Notes under the pieces: model-generated
Database searches by the model: none
What the model saw: the letters and a program-made list of their open reading frames with translations, nothing else
Told to the model about the DNA's origin: nothing
Position numbers and translations under genes: made by a program
Shown: positions 29,504-38,764 of the stretch, one piece after another
Numbering within the stretch: the first letter of the stretch is position 1
How the letters are laid out: each line of letters starts with the position of its first letter
Assembly (NCBI GenBank): GCA_026421185.1
Contig: JAPKCH010000002.1
Coordinates: 1-64,000, forward strand
Reading direction: 5' to 3'
Length of the DNA: 64,000 nt
From: Dehalococcoidia bacterium
Lineage (GTDB): Bacteria > Chloroflexota > Dehalococcoidia > Lucifugimonadales > Lucifugimonadaceae

Positions 29504-30241
29504 CTACGCCTCGTCAAGGGTCGCATATCGGTCGACGGGATTGACCGAAAGCCCCTCGTAAAGTCGCGTCATTCCTTCAAGCCATTTGGCCTGAACCGCT
29601 GGGTCCCAGACGGGATCGAAGTCTGGATACTTAGCGAGAATTCTGTCTGCTAATTCCAGCTTCAAAGAACCCGCTGTAGCCAGTGGTTCGGCGAATACAT
29701 GAGCAGGAGTGATGGGTGACGCTACCTGTGCAGCTGCTGCCCGTTGACGCGGTGGAGTTACTGCAGCTCGATTCTTACTGGCTCCGTGTCGCCCTACAAG
29801 AATCCTCTTCGAAAGATCGATTCCCGCTGCCTGCGCAGCTCTAATAAAGAAAGCTTCGCATTTCGTCAGCACGCCTTCTTTTGTGCCGAACGATCGGAAT
29901 GCCTCGTGAAACTGTCCCTTGCTCGCCCTAGCTAAATCTAGGTCGAACACAGGCACATAGAACCGTTCAAGGACCCGTCGGAGCAATGCACGCCTGTCAT
30001 CGCCTTCCGAATGGACCAAATTTTCCAACTCATCGGAAGGGTGCCCATCGGAGTCGATAAGAGTGAGCACCTTCAAAGCAGTCATTAATTGGGTCCCAGA
30101 GCTACCTGAGAATCTCGGCCCCCAGACAGTTTTGTCGATACGTCCTGGAATACCCTCGTCTAGAAGGAATTCCAAAAAAGTTTGGAATGTTCTATAAGGG
30201 ACATACGGGGGAACTGTTGAAGTTTGTTCGTGAAGGGTCAT
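29504..30241 (-). CDS. DUF5343-like protein
   Basis: VPYRTFQTFLEFLLDEGIPGRIDKTVWGPRFSGSSGTQLMTALKVLTLIDSDGHP; ATG at 30241 preferred over TTG at 30310. Confidence 0.6.
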   Translation of the reverse strand: MTLHEQTSTVPPYVPYRTFQTFLEFLLDEGIPGRIDKTVWGPRFSGSSGTQLMTALKVLTLIDSDGHPSDELENLVHSEGDDRRALLRRVLERFYVPVFDLDLARASKGQFHEAFRSFGTKEGVLTKCEAFFIRAAQAAGIDLSKRILVGRHGASKNRAAVTPPRQRAAAAQVASPITPAHVFAEPLATAGSLKLELADRILAKYPDFDPVWDPAVQAKWLEGMTRLYEGLSVNPVDRYATLDEA

Positions 30242-30295
30242 TTGTACTGGGAAACTGCCATTCCAAGCCTGTGGTGCGCTCACACTATCTCCCAG

Positions 30296-30326
30296 CAATT
30301 CCAAAGTCAAATGCTATTTGGAATTG
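30296..30326. promoter_or_regulatory. Palindromic operator candidate in divergent intergenic region
   Basis: CAATTCCAAA-N11-TTTGGAATTG, perfect 10-bp arms; further TTTGGAAT-like copies nearby. Confidence 0.6.
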
Positions 30327-30481
30327 AAATTTCCCGGCGGGGACAGTTTATGAAACTACTTTTTGGAACGCTGATAATACTCATATCGATTTGGAATGCG
30401 ATGTGCAGTTAGTTTATTTCCTACTGCTCATTCCGATTCCATAGGTATGTGAATTCGAATCTCGGTGAATTCCGAGACTAA

Positions 30482-31402
30482 ATGAGGAAAAGCAAGTTGA
30501 AGATTCCGATAGACCAGATCTTTCCTGACCCCGATCTCCCTCGTACAAAGAAGCCCAACGGACGTCGTGAAAACACACGTTCAGTTCGCTCCAAGCGCGA
30601 TCCGGTTGTTCTGTCTACGGGCAACGGATACCTCCTTCTAGCAGGCGAGCGAAAGCTCACAGCCGCCAAAGAAGCTGGCGAAGTATCAGTCGAATGCACC
30701 GTCAAGGAAGAGGTAACTCCACAGGAACGATGGGAGCTCTCACTTGCTGAGCAATACCACTCTTCCCTCGTGCCGGCGATGCAACTCGGGCGCGCATTTA
30801 TGGAATACCGAGATAGCCATGAAGTCACCCAGCAAGAGCTCGCTCGCAGGACAGGAATTACTCCAGGAACCATCCACCATTACGAGAGTCTAATTCGCAC
30901 TCTTGACCCTGCTCTTGGTGAACGAGTAAACAGCGGGGAGCTCACATTTAAAGAAGCCCGTTCTATCGCTGATATTGAAGACCATGTGAGGCAGAGAGAA
31001 ATCGCCCAGCCATTCATCGACGGACGACTTTCTAGTGTGCATGTTGAGCGTATTGTTGGGCGTGCAAAAACTTCTGCGACTCTGTCGATCGAAGACATCA
31101 TAGAAGAGGTTGTAAATGGCAAAAGAGCACCTGATCGCGAGCCGGAACCAACAACTGTAATTAAGCCAGCTATTCCGGTCGAAGCCGACACTGCCCTAAT
31201 CGAAAATGCAGTGCTGAAAATCGCTGGCGAGCTCGACGCAATGCAGCTACAGGTGATTCCGGAATACCGTCGACTGAAGCTGATAAGCAGTCTTAGAATT
31301 CTCGACAGCCGGCTGAGGTCGGCACTAGCAAACCTTAACGGAGGTGTTGCAGGACGGCAGGCTATTCCACGACAGTACGCCCCTGGCAAGGTTTCGGTTT
31401 AG
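30482..31402 (+). CDS. ParB/RepB-like protein with HTH domain
   Basis: PIDQIFPDPDLPR, GYLLLAGERKLTAAKEAG, VTQQELARRTGITPGTIHHYESLIRTLDPALGERVNSGELTFKEARSIA. Confidence 0.85.
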   Translation: MRKSKLKIPIDQIFPDPDLPRTKKPNGRRENTRSVRSKRDPVVLSTGNGYLLLAGERKLTAAKEAGEVSVECTVKEEVTPQERWELSLAEQYHSSLVPAMQLGRAFMEYRDSHEVTQQELARRTGITPGTIHHYESLIRTLDPALGERVNSGELTFKEARSIADIEDHVRQREIAQPFIDGRLSSVHVERIVGRAKTSATLSIEDIIEEVVNGKRAPDREPEPTTVIKPAIPVEADTALIENAVLKIAGELDAMQLQVIPEYRRLKLISSLRILDSRLRSALANLNGGVAGRQAIPRQYAPGKVSV

Positions 31403-31415
31403 ACAACCGGATTCC

Positions 31416-31640
31416 ACCTGGAGCGTCGGCCATTCGGCAGGCGCGTGACATCCAGGTCGGGATGCCTAAGGCACTCAAAACTGAATATCGCGTAGAGACG
31501 ACTAGATGAAACGCTGAGGTTTGTGCGGACACACAAACCTCGAGCCGCCGACATACTTCATGGGTTCTGAAGCTGTTGGCATAGTCTCCGCTGCGAGCCC
31601 ATGTGCCCCTCCAATTACGCCTCCGGAGGGGCGCATTTCT
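31416..31640 (+). ncRNA. Candidate structured RNA (or structured 3'UTR) ending in rho-independent terminator
   Basis: ACCTGGA-GCGTC-G-GCC-ATTC-GGC-A-GGCGC...TCCAGGT; GAGGTTTGTG-CGGACA-CACAAACCTC; CATGGG...CCCATG; GCCCCTCC...GGAGGGGC followed by a T-rich tract. Confidence 0.5.
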
Positions 31641-31643
31641 TTA
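31604..31643 (+). terminator. Rho-independent terminator
   Basis: GCCCCTCC-aattacgcctcc-GGAGGGGC-gcatttcttt. Confidence 0.8.
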
Positions 31644-31767
31644 ACAGGCTAACGAGCTTGGGTACTGACCGTAACAGCTTTACTAACTTCCGATAACCCC
31701 CCCTCTCGCATTTTAGGAGCGCTATGAGTTTTATTCGTTAAAGGTTGAAAATAAGATGGGGCATACG

Positions 31768-32607
31768 TTACAGCCCGAGAATTCCTGCGGCGTTGTCATG
31801 AAGAATTAGCGGGCGAGCTTCATCACGAATTTCAAGCTCTTCGAACTGCTCCATCCAGGTCACCGGTGAAATATATGGATAGTCCGATCCGAACAAGACT
31901 TTCTTTCGAAGTCGCCCACCAGCTTCGGACATAAGTTCCTTAGGAATGTACTTAGGTGCCCAGCCTGAAAGATCAATGAATACGTTCGGCTTGTGCAATG
32001 CCACAGCGATCTGTTCTTGAATCCACGGCCATGCAGGGTGGGCCATGATGATCGTCAAATTAGGATGCCGTGCCGCCAAAGAATCGAATCCAGGGATTGG
32101 ACGCGAGTACGCCAGTTCAAATCCGCCACCACCCGGCGTGTTTGCTCCAGCTGCTGCGTAACCCGAATGCATAATCACAGGAATTCCTAGTTCTTCAGCC
32201 TTCGAGAACAAAGGTGAGAATTGAGGATCGTCAGGGAAGAACGCCTGGTGAATCGGGTGAAGCTTTAGCCCGCGCAGGCCAAGCTCGGTTACCGCACGCT
32301 CGAGTTCAACAACTGCAGCGTTACCCTTTCGAGGATCGACTGACGCGAACCCCATCAGTACGTCGGGATGAGCAGCGACTGTTTCCGCAACGTAGTCGTT
32401 AGGATCTGGCAAGTCACCGGTTTCTGTTTCGGCATCGACTGAAAAAATCACAGCCATGGTATCGATCGCACGATACGTCTCAACCATCTTTCCCACATCG
32501 TCAGCCTCGTCGCTCATACGAAACATTCGACGTAGCCCAGACTCGATACCGTAATCCGGTATTCCCGGCATTCGAGGTATGTGAACGTGAATATCGATGG
32601 CTTTCAA
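31768..32607 (-). CDS. Amidohydrolase family protein (TIM-barrel metal-dependent hydrolase)
   Basis: MKAIDIHVHIPRMPG, IPVIMHSGYA, IIMAHPAWPW, VLFGSDYPYISP. Confidence 0.92.
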   Translation of the reverse strand: MKAIDIHVHIPRMPGIPDYGIESGLRRMFRMSDEADDVGKMVETYRAIDTMAVIFSVDAETETGDLPDPNDYVAETVAAHPDVLMGFASVDPRKGNAAVVELERAVTELGLRGLKLHPIHQAFFPDDPQFSPLFSKAEELGIPVIMHSGYAAAGANTPGGGGFELAYSRPIPGFDSLAARHPNLTIIMAHPAWPWIQEQIAVALHKPNVFIDLSGWAPKYIPKELMSEAGGRLRKKVLFGSDYPYISPVTWMEQFEELEIRDEARPLILHDNAAGILGL

Positions 32608-32740
32608 TGGTCTGTCCTACTTTGAACGGGCATTCGAATACCGAATGTCCTAATTAATACTGGTGTTTTAATAATTCGTGAACAAGGGTACGTTGTTCGA
32701 TACTCTGAGCTGATGCTATAGATCATCTAAAATTTCAGGG

Positions 32741-32960
32741 CTCGATGTTATGCAACAACTTTGAGAAGACACAGATACACCAGTGATAATCGCAAACGGA
32801 AACGACACCCCGTAATCAGTCGTAGAAGCTCTCACTATTGGTGCCTGCCACTACATCAGCAAACCGTTCTTCGAATTGAGCGGGACGTTCTTACCGTGTT
32901 ACTGTTCGACCCTAGCGTCTTTTCTGAATACTCAAACAGCAAGCTTGGGGATACGCCGAT
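32741..32960 (+). pseudogene. Response-regulator receiver domain relic
   Basis: LDVMQQL*EDTDTPVIIANGNDTP*SVVEALTIGACHYISKPFFEL..., receiver-domain signature (TPVIxxxxxxxxxxVVEALxxGAxxYISKPF) with two in-frame stops and a frame change. Confidence 0.65.
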
Positions 32961-33117
32961 GTGTGTGACGTCGCCTCCGTTCACATTGAGATAAGCCGAA
33001 TACGTCAGTAGCTCAATCAATTACTACTGAAGACTAATCCGAAAGCCTGCTTAAGTCACACCGAGGTATCAGATACTCGGTTAACGTAGATTACTTCGTT
33101 CTAATTCAGTTAATGAA

Positions 33118-34473
33118 CTAGGCTTTCACCCTCATCGGCAGTATCAGCGACAAAGTGGCGCCGACTGCTGCGATGATTCCAGCAAATATGATTACGCCGT
33201 GGAAACCGTTTTCCTGATTTATAAACCCGGCGGCAATCGGAGTTAGCGATCCGATTACGGCTCCGCCAGAGAACATCAGCGCTGTTCCTGACCCCTCAGA
33301 ACCCTTATCGATCATGTCCATCGCTGCTGCGTTGATGATCGGCATTACTGAGAAGAAGAAGAGCCCTAGAATCGCGATAAGAGCCGTCATTGCCAATCCT
33401 GAATCGAACTGAAGGAACAGGAAGATCAATATCGTCATCGAGGTCATAGCGAACGATATAACAGGTCTTCGGCCTATTCGATCAGAGAGGTTACCCATAA
33501 TCGGCGTCGAAAGAATTCCAGCCATCGTTATAAGAGCGACGTGTAGACCAACGAAAGTATCCGAGTAGTCGAGCTCTTCACGCATATAAATGACTAGGAA
33601 AACTTGGAACGAATTGTGGATAGCTCCTCTAAGTGCACCGAGCAGGGCCATTCCAAGTACGCCACGGTTACTGAGTAGCTTCTTTGCTGAACTGAAATAT
33701 TCACCAATGCTTACATCGCCTTTTGATTCAGCACCCGCAGTTTTGAACTTCGCTATTACCACGAATCCGGTCATGAACATTGGGATCGAAATGATCACCG
33801 CTAGCCAGCGCCAATCGACTCCGCTGAACACCACCCATGATCCTATCGTTCCTGCCAAGAGGAATCCGATGACCAGCGGCGAAGTGGTGTTACCTATCTG
33901 TGCTCCCGTTAAATGAGCAGCCATCGCGAAGCCACGGCGATCCGGATATCTGGCGGCCAACGTTCCGAACGCTGGGGCATGCCACAGCGATGTGCCGAAA
34001 CCTACGATCGATACTCCGATGAGCAGCGTCCAGTAGACAGGCGACACGCCTATGATGATGTATCCAGTTCCGACGAGCAGCATCGAGACAAGAAGAATCC
34101 ATGCGATTTTTTTGCGAAACATATCGGTAAGGATGCCAGCGGGAATGTTTGCTATTCCCGATGAGATCGACTGTGCTGACGACATTCCACCGATTGCGAT
34201 ATCACCAAGCCCCAGAGTTGACCGGATGCTTGGGATCATCACCAGAAGGGCGCCCTGCCCGAAGTGTTTTATCCCGTGCCCGGCTGACAGACCGTACATG
34301 AGCCCTAGAGATGGAGGGCTTTCAGGAGCATCTGAGCCTTTGTCTGTAACGACGTCATCCTGAACATTATTAATGATATCTCCCTCTGATTTATCGAGAA
34401 TAGCGGAGAGATTTTCAGACGAGTTGTTAGGTTGGGTAGGTTCTGATGATTCTGTATTAGACAAGGCGGACAA
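33118..34473 (-). CDS. Major facilitator superfamily transporter
   Basis: About 12 hydrophobic segments; PIMGNLSDRIGRRPVISFAM. Confidence 0.92.
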   Translation of the reverse strand: MSALSNTESSEPTQPNNSSENLSAILDKSEGDIINNVQDDVVTDKGSDAPESPPSLGLMYGLSAGHGIKHFGQGALLVMIPSIRSTLGLGDIAIGGMSSAQSISSGIANIPAGILTDMFRKKIAWILLVSMLLVGTGYIIIGVSPVYWTLLIGVSIVGFGTSLWHAPAFGTLAARYPDRRGFAMAAHLTGAQIGNTTSPLVIGFLLAGTIGSWVVFSGVDWRWLAVIISIPMFMTGFVVIAKFKTAGAESKGDVSIGEYFSSAKKLLSNRGVLGMALLGALRGAIHNSFQVFLVIYMREELDYSDTFVGLHVALITMAGILSTPIMGNLSDRIGRRPVISFAMTSMTILIFLFLQFDSGLAMTALIAILGLFFFSVMPIINAAAMDMIDKGSEGSGTALMFSGGAVIGSLTPIAAGFINQENGFHGVIIFAGIIAAVGATLSLILPMRVKA

Positions 34474-34577
34474 AGTGTACGCCTTGTCTAACGAATATGC
34501 GTTCTACTAGCTCGCTACCCAGTGCTGGATTATGAATGCCTAGAAACTTGTAGCACCAGTTGTCAGTTGTCGATATT

Positions 34578-35957
34578 TTAAAACCCCAACCTGCTCTCAA
34601 CTGCAGTTAGGGCTTCGTCGATGATGCTCGTCAACGTATCAGTTTCGTCGGCTGTTATTGTTAGCGGTGGGGCGATTGGGAGGATGTAGGCGGGGACTCG
34701 GATCCAGACGCCTCGTTTTCGGAGTTCCTCTGTGAGCATTGCATTTACTCCGACTGAGGAGTCGAAGTGTTCCTTGGTTTCGCGGTCCTTAACAAATTCG
34801 ATGCCCTGAATTAGCCCTACGCCTCGGGTGTCGCCGATGATTGGGTGTTTTGCCTTCATTTCATCTAGTGAATCTGAGATTTGCTGGCCTCGCACCTTAG
34901 CGTTTTCTACGAGGTTCTCTCGCTCGACGATTTCGAGGTTGGCGAATGCGGCTGCGGCACCGCCGGGGTGGGCAGAGTAGGTGTACATGTGGGACCAGAC
35001 TTTTTCGGGTCCACCAGCGAATGCGTCGGCGATTTTCTGGGTCGAGATCGATCCGCCTACAGGGAAGTATCCGGAGGTGATGCCTTTGGCGAATGACATG
35101 ATGTCGGGTACGACGCCTACGAGGTCAGATCCGAACCATTCGCCAAGTCGTCCGAATCCGGTGATGACCTCGTCGAATATGAGCAGCACGCCATATTTGT
35201 CGCAAATTTCTCTAACCATTGGCCAGTAATTGGAGGGCGGTACTACTCCCCCAAGAGGTTGCGATACAGGTTCGCCAATAACCGCAGATACAGATTCAGG
35301 TCCTTCGAATAGGATGGCTTTTTCGATATCTAGGGCTGCTCGTTCACCGTTTTGTTCTGCGGATGATGCGCCATAGGTGTCGTGGTAGTAGTGGGGCTGC
35401 CCCACGGTTACGACGTTGGCGGGTTTGGGCTGGTAATCGTGGCGTGGGAAGCCGGGGTGACCGCCGAGCCACATGGTTCCGTAGGTGGATCCATGGTAGG
35501 AGCCTTCTCGTGATATGACTTTGTATCGCCCGCGGTCACCTCGGCGCACGTGGTATGCCTGTGCCATTTTGAGGGATGATTCGTTGGCTTCTGATCCACC
35601 TTGACAGAAGAAGGTTCGGGTGAGGTCGCCGGGTGCGAGTTCCGATAGTTTGGCGGCTAGCTGAATCGTCTTTGGTGTGGCACCTGAGTAGACGTTCATG
35701 CTGATACTGACGAGTTGGTCGTAGATGGCTTTCGCGATTTCTTCGCGGCCGTGACCTGCGTTGCGGAAGTACATACCTGAGATGCCATCGATGAATTTGT
35801 TACCTTCTACGTCGGTTACATAGATGCCTTCGGCGGATTCCATTAGTAGGGGTCCGCCCTCTTCAGCGAGGAGGGTTTGGTTTGTCATCCCGACGTGCAT
35901 GTGGTCGAGGACGGCTTGGCGGAGGGCTTTGGGATCGTTGGCGGCTGGTATTGGCAT
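34578..35957 (-). CDS. Class III (aspartate/omega-amino acid) aminotransferase
   Basis: FCQGGSEANESSLKMA, YGVLLIFDEVITGFGRLGEWFG, PDIMSFAKGITSGYFPVG (PLP lysine). Confidence 0.95.
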   Translation of the reverse strand: MPIPAANDPKALRQAVLDHMHVGMTNQTLLAEEGGPLLMESAEGIYVTDVEGNKFIDGISGMYFRNAGHGREEIAKAIYDQLVSISMNVYSGATPKTIQLAAKLSELAPGDLTRTFFCQGGSEANESSLKMAQAYHVRRGDRGRYKVISREGSYHGSTYGTMWLGGHPGFPRHDYQPKPANVVTVGQPHYYHDTYGASSAEQNGERAALDIEKAILFEGPESVSAVIGEPVSQPLGGVVPPSNYWPMVREICDKYGVLLIFDEVITGFGRLGEWFGSDLVGVVPDIMSFAKGITSGYFPVGGSISTQKIADAFAGGPEKVWSHMYTYSAHPGGAAAAFANLEIVERENLVENAKVRGQQISDSLDEMKAKHPIIGDTRGVGLIQGIEFVKDRETKEHFDSSVGVNAMLTEELRKRGVWIRVPAYILPIAPPLTITADETDTLTSIIDEALTAVESRLGF

Positions 35958-36126
35958 GGGGAACCTTAGGTTGTAGTGCGGAAGATGGTAGCTGCTCGCT
36001 ATTGATACTGAAACTACTTGAGCATGGCAATTGGCAGTTGTTGCCTGTAATGATGGATGGTAGCCGCTGGGCTTTTAACCACAGTGACAACCGAGTGTTG
36101 CTGCCCGGGTTGAGCCGTTCTTATTA

Positions 36127-37248
36127 TTATGCCGCTGCTTGGTTAAATGGAGTTGAGGTTACGCCCATTGTGGCGGCTAGACCGGGATCAATAGCTTTGC
36201 CTTGGTAGGTGTTTACTCCGGAGGCGAATCCTTGGTCGCTTTTGAGTGCTTCAAGGATTCCTTGCTCGGCAATGCTTAGCAGGTACGGGAGTGTTGCATT
36301 TGACAGTGCAGCGGTGGCTGTTTTGGGGACGGCTCCGGGCATATTGGCGACAGCGTAGTGAACTACGCCGTGGACGGTGTAAGTGGGGTCTTCGTAGGTT
36401 GTGGCGTGGGTGGTTTCGAAGCACCCGCCTTGATCGACAGCGACGTCTACAAGGACTGATCCTTGTTGCATTTTCGCTATTTGGTCTTCTTTAAGAAGGA
36501 CCGGCGGACGACGGCCGGGCGAGTAGACGGCTCCGATGACGACGTCGGCATTTATCGCCGATTCTTCAACGGATTCGGTTGTTGATATAACGGTTTTAAG
36601 GTTGTTAAGGAATTGTTGATTGTCGACCGCGAATTGGTCTAGGCGGTCTTGTGTGTCGTTGATGAGGGTTACGTTGGCTCCATTTGCTAGGGCGAGGCGC
36701 GCAGAGTTTTGCCCAACGGTTCCGGCTCCGATGACTACGACTTCAGCTGCGGGTGCGCCTTGGATTCTAGATAGGAGTTTTCCTAAGCCGCCATGTGCTC
36801 GCTGGAGGTGGTGCCCGGCGGCGTGGACGGCGAGCTGCCCGGCGATTGCGCTCATTGGGGAGAGGATCGGAAATCGGGTGTCGGGATGAGTGACGGTTTC
36901 GTAGGCTATTCCGAGTACATATTTCTCAAGGAGCGTGTTTGCTAGGGGCAGGTCAGCGGCGAGGTGGAGGAATGTGAAGAGTGCGGAGTCTTTTCGGATG
37001 AGGTCGTATTCGGAGGGCTGGGGTTCTTTGACCTTCACGATGAGATCGGCAGTGCCCCAGACTTCGGCGGCGGAGTTAGAAATTTGGCAGCCGGCGTTGC
37101 GGTATGAGTCGTCACTGTATCCGCTTCCGATCCCTGCACCAGTTTGGATTAGGATTTTGTTGCGCCTCGTTAGCTCTTTGGCACTTTCGGGAGTGACGGA
37201 CACTCGGTGTTCGCCGGTTTTAATTTCGCTTGGAATTCCGAACAGCAA
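36127..37248 (-). CDS. ald: Alanine dehydrogenase
   Basis: FGIPSEIKTGEHRVSVTPES, VVVIGAGTVGQNSARLALANGANVTL, VHYAVANMPGAVPKTATAALSNATLPY. Confidence 0.97.
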   Translation of the reverse strand: MLFGIPSEIKTGEHRVSVTPESAKELTRRNKILIQTGAGIGSGYSDDSYRNAGCQISNSAAEVWGTADLIVKVKEPQPSEYDLIRKDSALFTFLHLAADLPLANTLLEKYVLGIAYETVTHPDTRFPILSPMSAIAGQLAVHAAGHHLQRAHGGLGKLLSRIQGAPAAEVVVIGAGTVGQNSARLALANGANVTLINDTQDRLDQFAVDNQQFLNNLKTVISTTESVEESAINADVVIGAVYSPGRRPPVLLKEDQIAKMQQGSVLVDVAVDQGGCFETTHATTYEDPTYTVHGVVHYAVANMPGAVPKTATAALSNATLPYLLSIAEQGILEALKSDQGFASGVNTYQGKAIDPGLAATMGVTSTPFNQAAA

Positions 37249-37421
37249 TTTTTTATCCTCAATAAAAATATGTTTATCAAACCTGATTGTTAATATTAAT
37301 GACCAGTTATTAACAGAATCAAGTAAAAGTTAGCGTGTCAGCGAGGGTGTTTAAGATTTGTTTTAATAGGTGGTAGTTGGGCGTAATATTTACGGATACT
37401 AAATTTAAACAGGGGGCTGGA

Positions 37422-38021
37422 ATGTATCGACTCGTTGGCTTGGTAGCTTTGGTTGTTATGGCTGCGGTGTTTGTAGCTTGTGGCAGTTCAGGCGAGACAT
37501 CTGAGCCAACTCAGGTTCAGGCTAATCCGACTTCAGTATCGGGTTATTCGGCTATTTCGTCGGCGGTAGCCGATGCTGTTAATTGTGTTGGTGTGTTGGC
37601 ACCGATCGAGGGCGACCTAAAGTTATTTACGGATCCGCTTACGAGCACGGTTAGTGCCTCTAAGCCACAGATTCAGTCTATGTGTTCGGCGATGTATGAC
37701 ACTGGAGAGCCGGGTCGTGAATTTCTTTCGGTTGTATTGATGCAGTTCAAGTCGGATGATTCGAGCTCGGATCAATACCAGTTGATGAAGAGTGCATATT
37801 CGGATACGGGTGACGCACTTTCAGAGCTTAATAACGCTGATGAAGGTTTGACCGATGTGCTTTCGGTATTGATCGACAGTGACGGGATTGGCCGGACGAT
37901 GGTGATGCGTCAGCGGGAGTGGCTGGTTACGGTGACTGCGGGGCCTACGATGGCTGATTCGCCGTGGAAAGTGGGCGATATGGAGATGATCGGGAAGGGT
38001 GTGCTGGAGCGGGTGAAGTAG
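37422..38021 (+). CDS. Putative lipoprotein
   Basis: LVALVVMAAVFVACGSSGE lipobox; ATG at 37422. Confidence 0.7.
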   Translation: MYRLVGLVALVVMAAVFVACGSSGETSEPTQVQANPTSVSGYSAISSAVADAVNCVGVLAPIEGDLKLFTDPLTSTVSASKPQIQSMCSAMYDTGEPGREFLSVVLMQFKSDDSSSDQYQLMKSAYSDTGDALSELNNADEGLTDVLSVLIDSDGIGRTMVMRQREWLVTVTAGPTMADSPWKVGDMEMIGKGVLERVK

Positions 38022-38077
38022 GGACTGCGCGTGTTGGGTTAGGCTCGGGCGTCGTCGGACGACTAGGCCGCTCGTCA

Positions 38078-38118
38078 CAATCTCCTACCCCTAACCCCTT
38101 ACATCCGGAAGGGGGGCG
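38078..38118. repeat. Dispersed palindromic (REP-like) repeat copy
   Basis: CAATCTCCTACCCCTAACCCCTTACATCCGGAAGGGGGGCG. Confidence 0.6.
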
Positions 38119-38194
38119 TTGGTTCCAGGCGTTATCGTACGACTTGGTTGCGGGGGTTTGAAACGGGCGGGTTTGGCAGTAGTGTTGAAGAACA

Positions 38195-38512
38195 ATGTTT
38201 AGATTTATTGGAAATAGACGACCTGTAGTTATTGGATTGATTCTCGGTACTACGCTGGGATTGATGGTGGCCATTGGCTACGGCGGTACGAGTGCGTGGT
38301 TGTGTTCAGGCATCAGGAAGTGCCCTGCCAGCTGGGAGCCGTTCGTCATAGTTTCAGCGATTATTTTCGTTTTGATACTGGTGGCAGTGATCATCATGTC
38401 GGTCGTTATGGCGAGGTTGTACAAGATTTTCGACACGTCGATTGGTGGCGAAAAGGCTTACGAGCCGAGTATTGGGACTGCTATGCGTGATGGGGACGGC
38501 AAAGAGGCTTAG
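38195..38512 (+). CDS. Small membrane protein, unknown
   Basis: Two hydrophobic segments (VIGLILGTTLGLMVAIGY; FVIVSAIIFVLILVAVIIMSVV). Confidence 0.65.
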   Translation: MFRFIGNRRPVVIGLILGTTLGLMVAIGYGGTSAWLCSGIRKCPASWEPFVIVSAIIFVLILVAVIIMSVVMARLYKIFDTSIGGEKAYEPSIGTAMRDGDGKEA

Positions 38513-38764
38513 CGCTTCCCTGACATCCTCGTTTGTACTTGGTACTGCATACAGGATCGCGTTTTAGTTGCTACTAGCACATTGGTGCATACCGAATTTT
38601 TTGATGCGGGGGCTAATTGGGCGTCGATACTGAATCTAGTTCAAGATGCCAATGTCTGTTTACGTTGATTTCGCACGTATAATCGGGCGGTTGAATTTGT
38701 AGGTTTGGGGTCATTTCGAGTTATGGCTTGATTGATCCACCCCAGAAGAGAAAAGAAATTTCGA

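Noticed and set aside
30482-31402. ParB-like gene as chromosomal parB near oriC
   Set aside because: No parA, gidAB, dnaA or rpmH nearby; divergent motif and DUF5343 neighbour fit an accessory locus better
31516-31541. GAGGTTTGTG hairpin considered as a CRISPR repeat
   Set aside because: Occurs once; no repeat-spacer periodicity
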